Assembly (NCBI GenBank): GCA_011319805.1 | Contig: SJRY01000266.1 | Location: 496,001 to 560,000, forward strand | Length of the DNA stretch: 64,000 nucleotides | Direction: 5' to 3' | Origin: Macrocybe gigantea | Taxonomy: Eukaryota; Basidiomycota; Agaricomycetes; Agaricales; Callistosporiaceae | In this document: one piece after another, positions 1 to 13,200 of the stretch | Numbering within the stretch: position 1 is the stretch's first letter | How the letters are laid out: every line of letters starts with the position of its first letter | Position numbers and translations under genes: made by a program | The notes under the pieces: model-generated | What the model was told of the DNA's origin: nothing | What the model saw: only the letters and a program-made list of their open reading frames with translations | Databases searched by the model: none

Positions 1-38
1 GCATATAATCTAGTTCTACTGGTCTGATCACTGGCATC

Positions 39-1801
39 ATGTACTTGCTCACTTCTCTGCCTCTCGGCGACGATATTATTGATAGGATACTGACGTTCCT
101 GCCCGATTTTCATGCACTGCAGGCCACGATATTGTCATGCAAGGCCATCCACAATGTCTTCAAGCTTCGCCCCCAATCCATCGTCCGAGCTATAGCATAT
201 AATCTTGCCGGTCCAGCTCTTCCACAGGCTCTAAGACTTGTCCGCAGCCCGTCGTCTGACTCGGATTCTCAATCTGACGTACCCAATTCTGGAAACGAAC
301 CTGGGCAAGACTCTGCAATAAACGCCTCCAAGTGGACCGAGGTCGATGCGATATCTCCAATTTCATTTGGTGAAGCCAAAATGCTAGCGTCACTAGCAGG
401 AGTCGCCAAAGGGCTGGAGGCTGTATTTAGTCAGTGGTATGTCAATCCTGGAATTATCCCTTGTGGGCGGCTTTGAAGTTGTTTCACAATTGATGGCAGG
501 CATAAGGTCCGTTCTTCTCGGTCGAGCAGACTGAATTCCATGGAGTCTTGGCGCTTTCGACGCGCAATATATCGCCTCATGCTTTATGCTCAAGCCTTCC
601 CACCAGAAAAGCTTGAAGAGCTAGTATTTCTCGATGATGACGTCCACGATGAAGAAGTTCAGAAAGTTATGCTCGCACAACAGGCGTTTCTTGCGGAGTT
701 TCCGACATATGAACTAGTGCAAATGAACAGCGTTTGCGAGTTTTTGAAGGAACTTATAAACTGGATCGAAATAGCCGATGGAGACCGAGAATACTGTCAG
801 TCTGCTGCTATCGATTTTAGGAATACGATGGGTGGTAATCTTATCTCTTCGCAGATGAAAATTTTGTTGAATTAGTACTTCCCCATGGACCTGCTGCGAT
901 ATGGAACGCATATGTCGAAGACGACGTATCCCATATATCCATTATCCTCGACGATCTGGATGATTCGTTGTTTCAGTATTTTCAGGGCTATCTATCGAGA
1001 CCGCTCGAGGCTATATGTGAAGAGCGCAAAGTGAAGCTTCCTGCTACAGACTCAGAGCACTGGAAATTGATCCTCGAAACTATAGAGGGTGAAAACGACA
1101 CCTGTACGTCTTCATCATTTTGGCTACTTTGTGCTGATGAGAAAATAGGCAAACGGTGTTCTACTCCTTGCGGCTTGAAGCTTTGGAACGAGAGCAGTGA
1201 GTCCACACATCTCGTATTGTATGTGAAGCGCCTGACTCACAGTTTGTGGTCGAAGACTGGTCAGCTCTCAAAGGAAACGAGTCGTTGGCGCCCCACAAAT
1301 TTCCATCATATTTGAAAGGCAAACTGCCCATGAATGTAGTCGAGTTTCGTGCCGTTATGATGTGCACCTCAGGCCCATCATTCGTTTATCACGACTTCAT
1401 GACTGAAATCCACGGCATGAGGAAAAGCCAATGGATGTCATGGAATAAGGATGATTGGCTCTGTGAAAAGTGCATCGGAGAGCTTCTTAGCGACCATCTC
1501 GTGCCTTGGATGCTGGAGCGCCACAAAAAAGGTAGTGTTGTTTGACAATTGTTCCTGTATTGCGAAAGAATGAACGTACTGTCAGATGGTGACACCATTA
1601 ACGAAGACTGTTGGTAAGGAATGTTGTGCGTCTTATCCACCCCCTTCTCATCATGTCCTCGAAGGTACGGCTACAACTGCCGGACACAAACTAATTCACA
1701 CCACGCGAGTCGGTTGAACGTATGTCTTTTGTGTGTTCCGCATCTGTTCTTACTATGACGCATTATTATAGCACCTGTGCGAGCCGACTCGAGGGGACTA
1801 G
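39..1801 (+). CDS. F-box protein with C-terminal PBZ-like CCHH motif (tandem copy 1)
   Basis: Probable substrate-recognition subunit of an SCF ubiquitin ligase, by family knowledge of F-box proteins. The N-terminus reads LPLGDDIIDRILTFLPDF, a typical F-box opening, within about residues 5-45. An acidic, Ser-rich linker follows, then a helical middle part beginning at SWRFRRAIYR. Near the end lie a WLCEKCIG pair of cysteines and, across the last introns, CWYGYNCRTQ plus a His-rich tail ending HLCEPTRGD and a stop at 1799-1801. Introns were inferred from GT-AG borders that join frames: 437-499 restores the W-H-K junction, and the last one ends just before the codons for HLCEPTRGD. The start at 39 aligns with the start of the downstream copy. 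Intron borders in the middle (about 790-880 and 1105-1155) are less certain. The substrate is unknown. Confidence 0.72.
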
Positions 1802-1982
1802 TGCACGTCTCTTGTACATATCTCAGCGACGCGTCTGTCGCGTAATAATAGATGCTAGTCACCATGCTCCTTTTTAGGCAATGTCGGCCTCAACGTGGGA
1901 ATAACAGCAGAATGACAACTCCTGACTCGATGACTCGCAAACAAAGAGCGTTGGCACCTTCATGTCCCTCGCCGATACCACC

Positions 1983-3738
1983 ATGCGTTCATTCACCTCT
2001 ATGCCTCTTGATGATGATATTATTGACAGAATTCTGACTTTTCTGCCTGACTTCATCGCGTTGCGAGCTGCGACCCTGTCGTCCAAGATCATTTACAACA
2101 TCTTCCAGCTCCACCCACAGTCCATTGTCCGAGCAATAGCCTACAACATTGCGGGACCGGCTCTTCCTCAAGCTATGAGAGTCATACGCAGCAGAGTTCC
2201 CGAACCTGGTTCAGACGACCCAGCCTCCGACTCTGACGATGCTCCTGACTGGACAGAGTCTGACTCTATCTCTCCCATCTCAACTGAGGAAGCTCGACAA
2301 CTGGTTGTTATAGCGGAAGCTGCTAAGGAGTTGGAAACCATGTTCAGTGTGAAGTATGCCAATCTTATGTTCTGTGTCAGAGTGAATCTGAACCAGCGGT
2401 GATCGTCAGACATAAGGACCGCTCCCGTCCTTCGGGAGCACTGAGTTTCACAGAGTCTTGGCGCTTCCGCCGCGCCATTTATCGCGTTATGTCGTATTCT
2501 CAAGCTTTCCCGGCTGGTAAGCTCGAGGATGTTGGCTGGGAGCTTTTGCACGACAATGCGGATGAGATTCACAAAGTCAGAAGAGCACGCAGAAAGTTTT
2601 TTGCTGAATTTCCAGCATTCGAACTCGCGCAAATTCACAGCGTCGCTGAGTTCTTAAAGGAGGTCGTCAATTGGATTGAAGTGGCCAATGCATACTTTGA
2701 CTCTCGTCCGTTAGCTCCTGCCTTTTTAACACTTGTTTTACCCTGCGTAACCGCCCGTTCGACAGTTCCGAATTCCGATGACATGGCCCTCGCTTGCGGG
2801 CCTTTGAAGATTTTAGAAGGTTATAAAACTGATGACATGCATTGCATTCGCGATGTCCTCGACGATGCGGGTTACGACGAGGTTCCCGAGTATTTCGCTG
2901 GCTACATTTCTATACCGCTTGAAGAGCTGTGGGAAGAGCGCAAAATAAAACGACCACCCACTAATGCGTCACATTGGAAGTCAATTTTAGACAGTGTCGA
3001 AGGGGAAAACGATGCCTGCACGTCCTTCTCTTCCCACGCGCGTGCTTCGAGCTTATAAGAGACATTTACCACAGGTCAGCGGTGCAATGTCGTCTGTGGT
3101 TTTAATCTTTGGAACGAAACCAGTGAGAGTCCCTAATGGATCATGCGTCTGAAAACTTGCGGCTCAAGAGCGTCTGCCTCAGATTGGCAATATCTCAAAG
3201 GAGTGACATCTACCGCGCAGGCCTGCTTGTTACTGCGTCTCAAAGGAAGATTGCCAAGTAGTGTCGTAGAGGGGTCGGCCTTGGCGCATCTCCTCTCCGA
3301 TCCATCGTTCAGCTTCACTAAGCTTCTTAGTGAAATTCACGACCTCCGGAAGGCGCCATGGGCGTCGTGGAGGAAAGAAGATTGGTTGTGTGAGGCCTGT
3401 ATCGGTGACATCCTTAACGAGCATCTGTTTCTTTGGTTGTTAGAGTGCCACAAAAAAGGCAATGTCATTTATTCTTCTTTCTGTATTATACACTGATCAG
3501 CGCTCGTCTAGCCGGTGACCCTATACATGAGGACTGCTGGTACGTGAATGCTGCTGGTTCCGCGTGCATTGAACCTCATCATGTCCTCACAGGTATGGTT
3601 ACAACTGTCGAACTCAGACCCACAGCTACCATCACGCTAGTCGATTGAACGTATGTCTCAATTCATTACTTCAGACCAAGCTGTCCATAATTTACGACGC
3701 GTCTGTAGCACCTGTGCGAACCAACTCGAGGGGACTGA
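1983..3738 (+). CDS. F-box protein with C-terminal PBZ-like CCHH motif (tandem copy 2)
   Basis: This is a paralogue of the preceding gene on the same strand, about 180 nt after its stop. The order of features is identical: F-box (MPLDDDIIDRILTFLPDF), acidic linker, SWRFRRAIYR block, EERKIKRPPTNASHWK block, WLCEACIG, then CWYGYNCRTQTHSYHH and the terminal HLCEPTRGD with stop at 3736-3738. I chose ATG 1983 over the in-frame ATG 1962 because it aligns with the start of copy 1. Introns sit at matching places: one splits the codon before HKDRSRPSG near 2355-2410, one splits the Trp codon of CWYGYN near 3541-3591, and the last precedes HLCEPTRGD. The copies have diverged most in the acidic linker and the middle region. 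The likely role is SCF adaptor with unknown target. Confidence 0.72.
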
Positions 3739-4377
3739 TCTTCGTGTATCTGGATGGCTTTTGTAGCGTCGGACAGTAGTCCTATAGTCAGTCGTTGGCT
3801 TACATGCGGCCTCTGTCTATTGTCATATGAATCGTGAATATATGCTTGGCAGGAGGTGTCAAGAATCGAAAACTAGCGTAAATCTGAGTAATTCATTAGG
3901 ACAAAGCGAAAACATCGCATGGCTCTCATTCTGCAGGGTTTATGACAGCAGTTGGTGCCTAGGCAAGTTGCAACCTAGACGTCGATCATTGCGATCAGCC
4001 AGCGACGAATAGGCACCACGTCTGGGGTATTCAAAGTGGGGCGTGACACATGACTGTTCCTCTTTTGTTACACTCAGTCGACCGCCCACTATGGGTTTGG
4101 GACTCGCATCGACGACCATTGACAGCCCGCCTGTGTATTCTGTTGCTGACCTGAGCGACGAAGGAGCCCAGCCGCGATGAAGGGTGGAGCAGCGCCATAT
4201 GACCCCGCTGCACGCGGCAAATGTCGAAGACCATGCGTCTGCTCCAGGCATCTGTTTTTCTTCGCTTTGCTCGTCGTGCTGGCCTGCTTATTGGGGCTAT
4301 GGCTGAGCGTGTTCGCTTCGTATAAAAGCTGCAATGGGACTTCGGTTTCGAGCCAGGAAACAGTCTTTTTCTGCACG
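3739..4377. other. Intergenic region upstream of the glucoamylase gene
   Basis: No supported gene lies here. The open frames on both strands overlap each other and match no family I recognise. It holds the glucoamylase promoter, including a TATA box about 50 nt before the start codon. The start of the stretch is the 3' flank of the second F-box gene. Confidence 0.5.
4321..4328 (+). promoter_or_regulatory. TATA box (TATAAAAG) of the glucoamylase gene
   Basis: TATAAAAG matches the eukaryotic TATA consensus and lies 50 nt upstream of the ATG at 4378, implying a short 5' leader. A TATA box suits a strongly inducible secreted-enzyme gene, but the transcription start itself is not visible in sequence. 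Confidence 0.5.
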
Positions 4378-6613
<2,236 letters not shown>

Positions 6614-6761
6614 CTTAGTAGTGGTGGTAGTGATCTAAATAAACACGTGGCTCGTGCTTCACAGCCTGACGTAATAAGACTCGGCTCGTTTCACGCTTAG
6701 ACGGCAAACTGCTGAGGTCTCTCTTTCTCCTCCACGTCAGTTCCAACATACCTGCCCAGCC

Positions 6762-7811
6762 ATGTCGATGCTCGACAAGTTTAGAAAGGGCGCTCAGAAG
6801 GCCAGCATTCAGGCGACTGCGTTCGTCCAAGCAAGCTCGAATAGAGTAGCGAGCGGCTCTAGGGAGTTTGTGCAGGGATTCAGCCTTCCAGGGGAGGCGG
6901 AGAAGGCTGCGAAGATTTTGGATAGCTTTCTTGGTACGGGTAATTCTGATTTCTTTTTCTTTTGAAAGTTCTGTCGGGACTTATGCTTCGCAGCCGATCC
7001 AGACAACCCAGAGTCAGCTTTGAACTCGATACCGAAAGCTGTCCTCCAACAGGCCCGAGGTGTGTGTTTCTCGCCCTTTTTTTTTTTCCACTGGTTTACA
7101 CTCAAACCTCGCTGTGCTCCAAACAGGCCTTGCGATTTTCCAAGTTCTCAAGGCCGGCTTCGTCTTTTCAGGAAAAGCAGGCTCTGGCATCGTCATCGCG
7201 CGCCTCCCAGACGGGTCATGGTCTGCGCCATCGTGCATCGCGACGGGTGGCATGGGCTGGGGCTTGCAGATCGGCGCGGATATCACGGACTTTGTCATCG
7301 TGCTCAACAGCGAAGATGCGGTGAAGGCGTTCTCGCTCGGCGGCAACATCACTATCGGTGGCAACATCAGCGCCGCTGCAGGACCGATCGGCACTGGCGG
7401 CAGCGTGCAGGCAACGCTCGCGCATCCCGCGCCCATGTTTGCGTACTCAAAGTCGAAAGGTGCGAAACGCCGCGACGTTACGTGTGCCATGGACGGGTTC
7501 ACTCATGCTTTTCCCTTTTTTATGCAGGTCTCTTCGCTGGCTTGTCTCTGGAAGGCACGGTCCTCATCGAGCGTAAGGATGCCAACCGCGACTTCTATGG
7601 ATCGCCAGTGCCTGCTCGAGACATTCTCGGTGGACGGGTTCCACCGCCAGAGGTGGCGTCGAGGCTGTATGAGATCATTGAAGCTGCGGAGGGCCTCGAT
7701 GAGACTGGACTCCCACAGTCGGCATACGTGCCCACTGCAACGGGGCATCACATGCCGCTTGGGGCTAACAACTATCCCAATCAGACCGTGTTTGACGCGG
7801 ACGGGCACTGA
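6762..7811 (+). CDS. SYLF-domain (Ysc84/SH3YL1-like) protein
   Basis: The SYLF (formerly DUF500) domain binds phosphoinositides and actin in yeast Ysc84/Lsb3 and works at endocytic actin patches. The protein starts MSMLDKFRKGAQKASIQ. After a first intron it continues ADPDNPESALNSIPKAVL, then LAIFQVLKAGFVFSGKAG, SGIVIARLPDGSWSAPSC, GGMGWGLQIGADITDFV and LFAGLSLEGTVLIERKDAN, all classic SYLF signatures. Three introns are inferred, of which two fall near 7060-7125 and 7459-7527. Unlike yeast Ysc84 no SH3 domain follows: the protein ends soon after the SYLF fold in a low-complexity tail, at stop 7809-7811. The role in membrane-actin coupling is inferred from the family. Confidence 0.88.
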
Positions 7812-8027
7812 ACGACAGATCTGGAGGTTTCTGATAATGCTACCATTTCTCATTTGAAGACGAATAATTCCTTTCTTTGTCTCTTTTTCCTTTCCTGCAT
7901 ATAATCTTTGTACTGCTCGGGAATGTTCAATACATGTATCCATTCCAATTATATGACACACGAGAAAATTATATATGTACAGTCCTGATCGGATGGTAAT
8001 GCTCTAAAAAACAAATTCAGTCCCATG

Positions 8028-10147
8028 TTACAAATATCTGTTCCAGAATCCTTTTGTGCCATTCGTAGGCGCAGCGAATCCTTCAATGCCAAGAAGCTTC
8101 GTGACAAGATTATACACCTCCACGTTTTCGAACCGCTCCATGATGTATGCGTCCCCGTCGAATGCCAATGCTTGTTCGTTTTCCCTTTGCCGCACTGGTG
8201 CATGGCCTTGGCATCGGTCGAGAATGGCCCGTGAGCAATGAACATGGCGTGCATAGCCAATTCGTCGTTATCGTATCCATGGCTCTGCATTGGGAAAAAA
8301 AAAAGTCAATCAAAGCACTCCGCACACTGGTAAGTACGTGGCGTACACCTTTGCTTGCGCCCGTGCTATTCTCCTTTCTAGTAGTCAGGATGTAGTCAAT
8401 CTTGGGTACGACATAAATAGGAGCAATGCGGTCGCTGTGAGAGAAATGGAATCGCTGCGGCATCGTCTTGTGCGTGTAGACGCCGAACTGGTCAGGGGAT
8501 TCGTTCGATGCTTTCAGCAACACGTTGAATAGTGGCTCTCGTTCGTTCCGGGGCGGAATCGCAATCCCATGCCGGCCAGCCATCTTCGTGTTCGATCAAT
8601 GCCATGCCTTCTTCGCCGAGGATATCTCCATGTAATGGGTATAGGGTGGCTCGTGTCCGTCATGCCGTGGTCGCTGACGAAAATAACGTCGACGATATCA
8701 GTGAGATTCCGCGCGTGCAGGGCGCTTGTAAATCCTTGGCAAATTGATCCACAACAACTAGGGTTTGCTGCACGAAAACAAGCATCAGATGTAAGCCAAC
8801 GGACGATAGGAAAAGCACATACATTGACAAGCGCAGACATGGGACCTGCTCTATGGCCGGCTTGGTCCAGCGAAGGCTCGTACGCTTGTTGGTCCGCGTT
8901 AATTGCACCAAGAAGAAACGCAGTGAAATGACCTACCTAATATCAACTGCGGCCTATTTTCGACAGGAAGATCAACCCACGCTAAGATCTGATCCAGTTT
9001 TTCACCGAGGGAACATGATCCTACAATATATCGTTGGTCTCGAGCGACTGGTCAGACATGCGGACAAACCTACCTTCCAAGGAACAAAATATGAGGCGGG
9101 CACCAGAGGTCGTTTTTGGCGGACCAGGCCTAACACGACGAGGTAAATATTGGTTTAGGCTTAATAGCTAGGCTACACACCACATCAAGTTGGCCGTAAT
9201 AAGTCCAGCCTTGCCCGCGGTCTCCCATATCTGATACATCGTCAGCGCTGGAATCGGAATGAGACGAAACGACATACTGGTTCTCCAAACCACCATGACG
9301 AATTCCAGCAAGAGTCGATGCGGTTGTACCAAAATTCGGATTTAGAAGCAGGATCCCAGAAATTCTAAAACAGTTATTTCAACGTCCAACAAGGTCGCTG
9401 AAATGCTGAAGAACGGACGTTTGCAACTATTCCATGAGATTCAGCGTATAATCCTGTCCTAAAAAAAGTTCAAATAAGCACGGGAAAACAATTGTAAGCC
9501 TTACATGAGTGCCCAATGATTTCTTCACCCAGTCAGAGCCTTGAAGCTCTTTCCCAGAATGAGCAAAATGGTGACTTACGGGAAGGTCAAGGTCTAGCGA
9601 GGAATGATTGTGTGAGCTTGGCAGACTTAAAGAAGCAACAATTTTACACGTACAGGGAATATTGGCTTCATGGATTTTGCTCTCAGGCCATCCTTACTGA
9701 TATTGAGTAGGTGAGGGGTCAGTTCTCGGTCCAGATAATCTGCTCTGTTCACTGAGAGGTTATACAAAGTAGGGATTGAGTAAAAAGCGTGGACACACCT
9801 CAGGCCATCAATGGATATCATGATGACAGTCCGCTTGAATTCATGTGTCCCGTTTGAGACTGTGGCAACATTGGAATGCCAAGGACTCTGCATGGGTGTT
9901 GGAGCAGGCCTCCGGAGCAGTGCACGGGAGAACACGCCGAGTATTAGTAGAGCGATGAAACAGCTAGCGGTGATGACCAGCTTCCGTCGCGACCATGAAC
10001 CGTCAATGTTCTTGGGCTCGTCAGCGACACCAGAGAGAAGACCTTCTTCCTCTTCCCGTATATCATGAGCCTGTACGGCGTTGGACTGGTGTCTTTGCGA
10101 TTCTTGGACGACAAGGCCATCTTCCCAAGGGGTGGAATTGGTGCCAT
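8028..10147 (-). CDS. Type I phosphodiesterase/nucleotide pyrophosphatase, type II membrane protein
   Basis: A member of the alkaline-phosphatase superfamily (ENPP/yeast Npp1 type), hydrolysing nucleotide or other phosphodiester bonds outside the cell or in the secretory lumen. The N-terminus is acidic (REEEEGLLSG), followed by a single membrane anchor, KLVITASCFIALLILGVF, consistent with a type II topology. Catalytic-domain landmarks are VIMISIDGLRADYLD near 9720-9815 (first metal-binding Asp), NFWDPASKSEFWYN near 9350, and FVSDHGMTDTSH near 8650-8690 (metal-binding Asp-His). The C-terminus reads VEVYNLVTKLLGIEGF and stops at 8028-8030. The ATG at 10145-10147 leads into this frame only if a GGGG run at 10129-10132 (+ strand) is one base short. 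Several introns split the middle. The gene lies about 115 nt downstream of the midasin stop, on the same strand. Confidence 0.85.
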
Positions 10148-10261
10148 GCAAGTAAAACTGAGGGGTTAAATCACATTACGTCAGCGTCTGTGTAGTGTAC
10201 GAAACAGGGGCAGGTTACGCTATTGTGTATCTAGAATACTCTACATTGCGAAATAATTTAT

Positions 10262-13200
10262 CTACTCTTCAGAAATCCGCTCGAAGAATTGCTTCAGCGT
10301 ACTGGACAAGACGTCTGGTAGAGCTTCGACATTCCTCAGCACCATGTAGTACTCGAACGGGAAGGTGTCTAGATACTTCCGCAATTGCAGTTCCATCCGG
10401 CCATCCACATTCTTGAACTCTGCTCTATCCATCGAAAGGATAGATGATTGTGACGATCCAGATTGAGGCACTTGAGATGAGTGGGCAGCTGACGCATGGA
10501 GTGAGTCGAGGATGATGAACACAACCATGACCCTCTGCTCCTCAGCTTTGCGGAGTACGGTGCGAAGGAGATCATGGTCTTGGCACATTCCATCAGAAAT
10601 GATGATTTCCAACTGCCACAGGTCTGCGACGCTAGCTGACGTCATTGAACGACTCTCCGAGCTGTTTCAAGGACTTTCAAGCTCGTGTTCATGAGAGAAA
10701 GGACATTTGTCGCCTTTTGGTTGAAGTGGAAGGAGCTCATGACCTTGGTGCCCGACTGGTCTGTAAAGGGTCCATCGCTGAAGTTGTGTAGGACGTCGAC
10801 CGCCTCCCCGAACTTCACCACTGCGACTTCGCCAGCTTCAAGGCGACTTAGCGCTTTGGAAACGAGGGCGAGCGTCTCGTACGCAAGATGGATGGAGTGG
10901 GATTCCGCCATTGAGCGCGAATCGTCGATGGCAATCAATATCTGGTACTCCCGCTGACTAGGTCTCGTGCGACGCAGCCAAATCTTGTCCTTGGTGTAAT
11001 CGCTGGCAATATACGGTATGATCTTTTTCATGTTCAGCCGCTTGCCTGTCCGGTAGTCGCCCTTGAGACGAGTTGCGAGGGTCGGCTCCAAGATAAGTCG
11101 GAGTTGTTCGCACAGCGTGTAGGCGAGGTCGTGAGTCAGGGATTCGTATTGACGCCACATGCGTTCTGCCCCAGCTTCCGGGAAGCCTTGAGTCTGCCAT
11201 GTTCGAAGTTGGGTCTCGACTGTCTGTCCAAGATCTTCCTCCATCTCCATCTCTGCTTTTGGACCACGAAGATCTGCAATCGCAGCTGCATGTTCTGCGT
11301 GCTGGCGGGACTCTCCAAGAAGGGCCCCTTCCACATTTTGGCGTTCTTGAGTTGAAGTCTGATTGCGAGCGTCGGGGCGAGGTTCATGTGAAGGTGAGGC
11401 ATGCTCCTCTTCATAGGGTTGATCAACATCCATTGGCCCCAATTCAGTGGCTTCATCCGACTCTGTGACCATGTTCAGATCCTTGAGCTTTGCAGCCTCT
11501 TCCTCCCCAGAAGGCGCCAACGCTTGCATCTCTTGGTCCTTCTCTTCTGGCACGAGATATTCAATTTGTGACGATTCACCAGCATTTCCGACGCGTTCAC
11601 GCTTGATTTCTTCTTCCGATCGAGACAGGATCTCATCAAAGCGCTGCTGTATCTCTTTGAGAGCGTCTCCTAAGCTACGAAGCGGGTTGGATCTGAATTC
11701 CTCCTGTGTCTGGGATGCTGAAGGGCCTTGTTGTACTCCAGATGTGGCGGCACCCGGTGCTTGTGAATCATTTGCATGGGATTCTGCCTGCGTTTCGACC
11801 GAATTCGGGACACTAGAAGGGCGGAGGCGGGGTGAACCAGAATCGGAAACGAAAGATTAGGAGGAACTCACTGGTCCATGCGGTCTAGCTCGACTTGTGG
11901 AGTAGCTTCTTCACCCCTGCTGCCAGAAGAGGTCCCTTGCTGAGCAGCAGATGCATTATCACCGCTTTCCAGCTTCTCCGACACATCTCCTAATGAATCG
12001 CTCTGGCCTGAAGCGATATCAGGTCTACTGAATTGAGGCTCCATATCTCCTTGCTGGGATTCGGTATCTTCGTTTTCACTTTCTGGAGTTGGCTGATTTT
12101 GCTGTTCCTCCTCTTTAGATTCCAAATCATCCCGGCCTTGTGGCGAATCATGAGCATCGAATGCTACGTCCTCTTGACCAGGCTCTTGATTGGGCTCTGG
12201 CGCAGGCTCTTCCATCGCATCGTCAATGGGTGCATCCTCATCCTCGCTCATCTCGAGATCATCCGCCATGTCCTTGTCGCCAGTGTCACCCTCATCCCCC
12301 CGAAGTCGATGTCATCGGGTAGGTCCAGCGTCTCGGCGTCTTGGGTGTAATCTTGCATAGGGGCTCCACTGACTTCCGGGTTCGCCTCGTCCTCATTATC
12401 GTCTCTCTCATTCATTCCTTCTGCATCTTCGCTCATCGGAGGAGGCTCATCAGCAGGTTTAGTCTCGGCTTCGCGCTTTTCGCTCTTTCCGGGCTGGTTC
12501 TGGTTTTCTTCCTTTGCCACCAATTCTGCGTCTCCGGACTGTTCCTTCGAGCGATCCTGATCGATTTTATCGTCCGCTTTGTCGCTTTCAGGTCCCTTCT
12601 CGTCGCCCCATAGTTTCTCATCTACAGCTGACGGATCAGAAGCATCGAGTTTACCAAGCGTCTCGTCCGGTTCCCCCTCACTCTTTCTGTCATCGTCCCC
12701 TTCTTGTGAGTCATTATCTGGCACATCTTGCAAGTCGCCGCCAATGTCATCGTCCATCTCAACGGCGTCATCGTCCTGGTCATCGGAAGGTCGTTCTTCG
12801 TCTGGTTTCTCCCCTTTCAGACCCTCAACTTGACTCTCGTCTTCGATCTCTTTGCTGACGTTCTCCACCCCAGATCCTTCTCCAAGTCCAGTACCCTCAA
12901 TTGTCTCCGTTGCGTTTCCTGAGGCCTCTGCTTCGTCACTTTCCGGAGGTCTGCAAAACCCTTGAGTCGACAACGAATGCAAAATGGAGCAAAGGACGAA
13001 ATTGAGCTTAAAAAGGGCCTTCGTCCATTCGACATGAGATGCCAGTTGATCTCTAGCCATTTCCATGTAGACCTCCAAGAAAGGTAAGATGCGCTTCAGG
13101 TGATCCTGAAGGTCGCTAGATTGCACGAGTTGAGCAAGGACGCCGTTGAGGCTCATCTTTAAGGTTTTCAAGTCCATCAGGAGCGTCAAATCTCGAACGG

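Noticed and set aside
4177..4377. An upstream ATG at 4177 extending the glucoamylase N-terminus
   Set aside because: The in-frame extension would bury the signal peptide, and the TATA box at 4321 lies inside it.
12514..12858. Plus-strand Ser/Pro/Arg-rich open frames opposite the midasin acidic tail
   Set aside because: They are antisense shadows of Asp/Glu-rich codons.
12248..13000. Strongly acidic low-complexity ORF that might be a separate gene
   Set aside because: It is in frame order with, and typical of, the D/E-rich tail of midasin, directly before the MIDAS domain.
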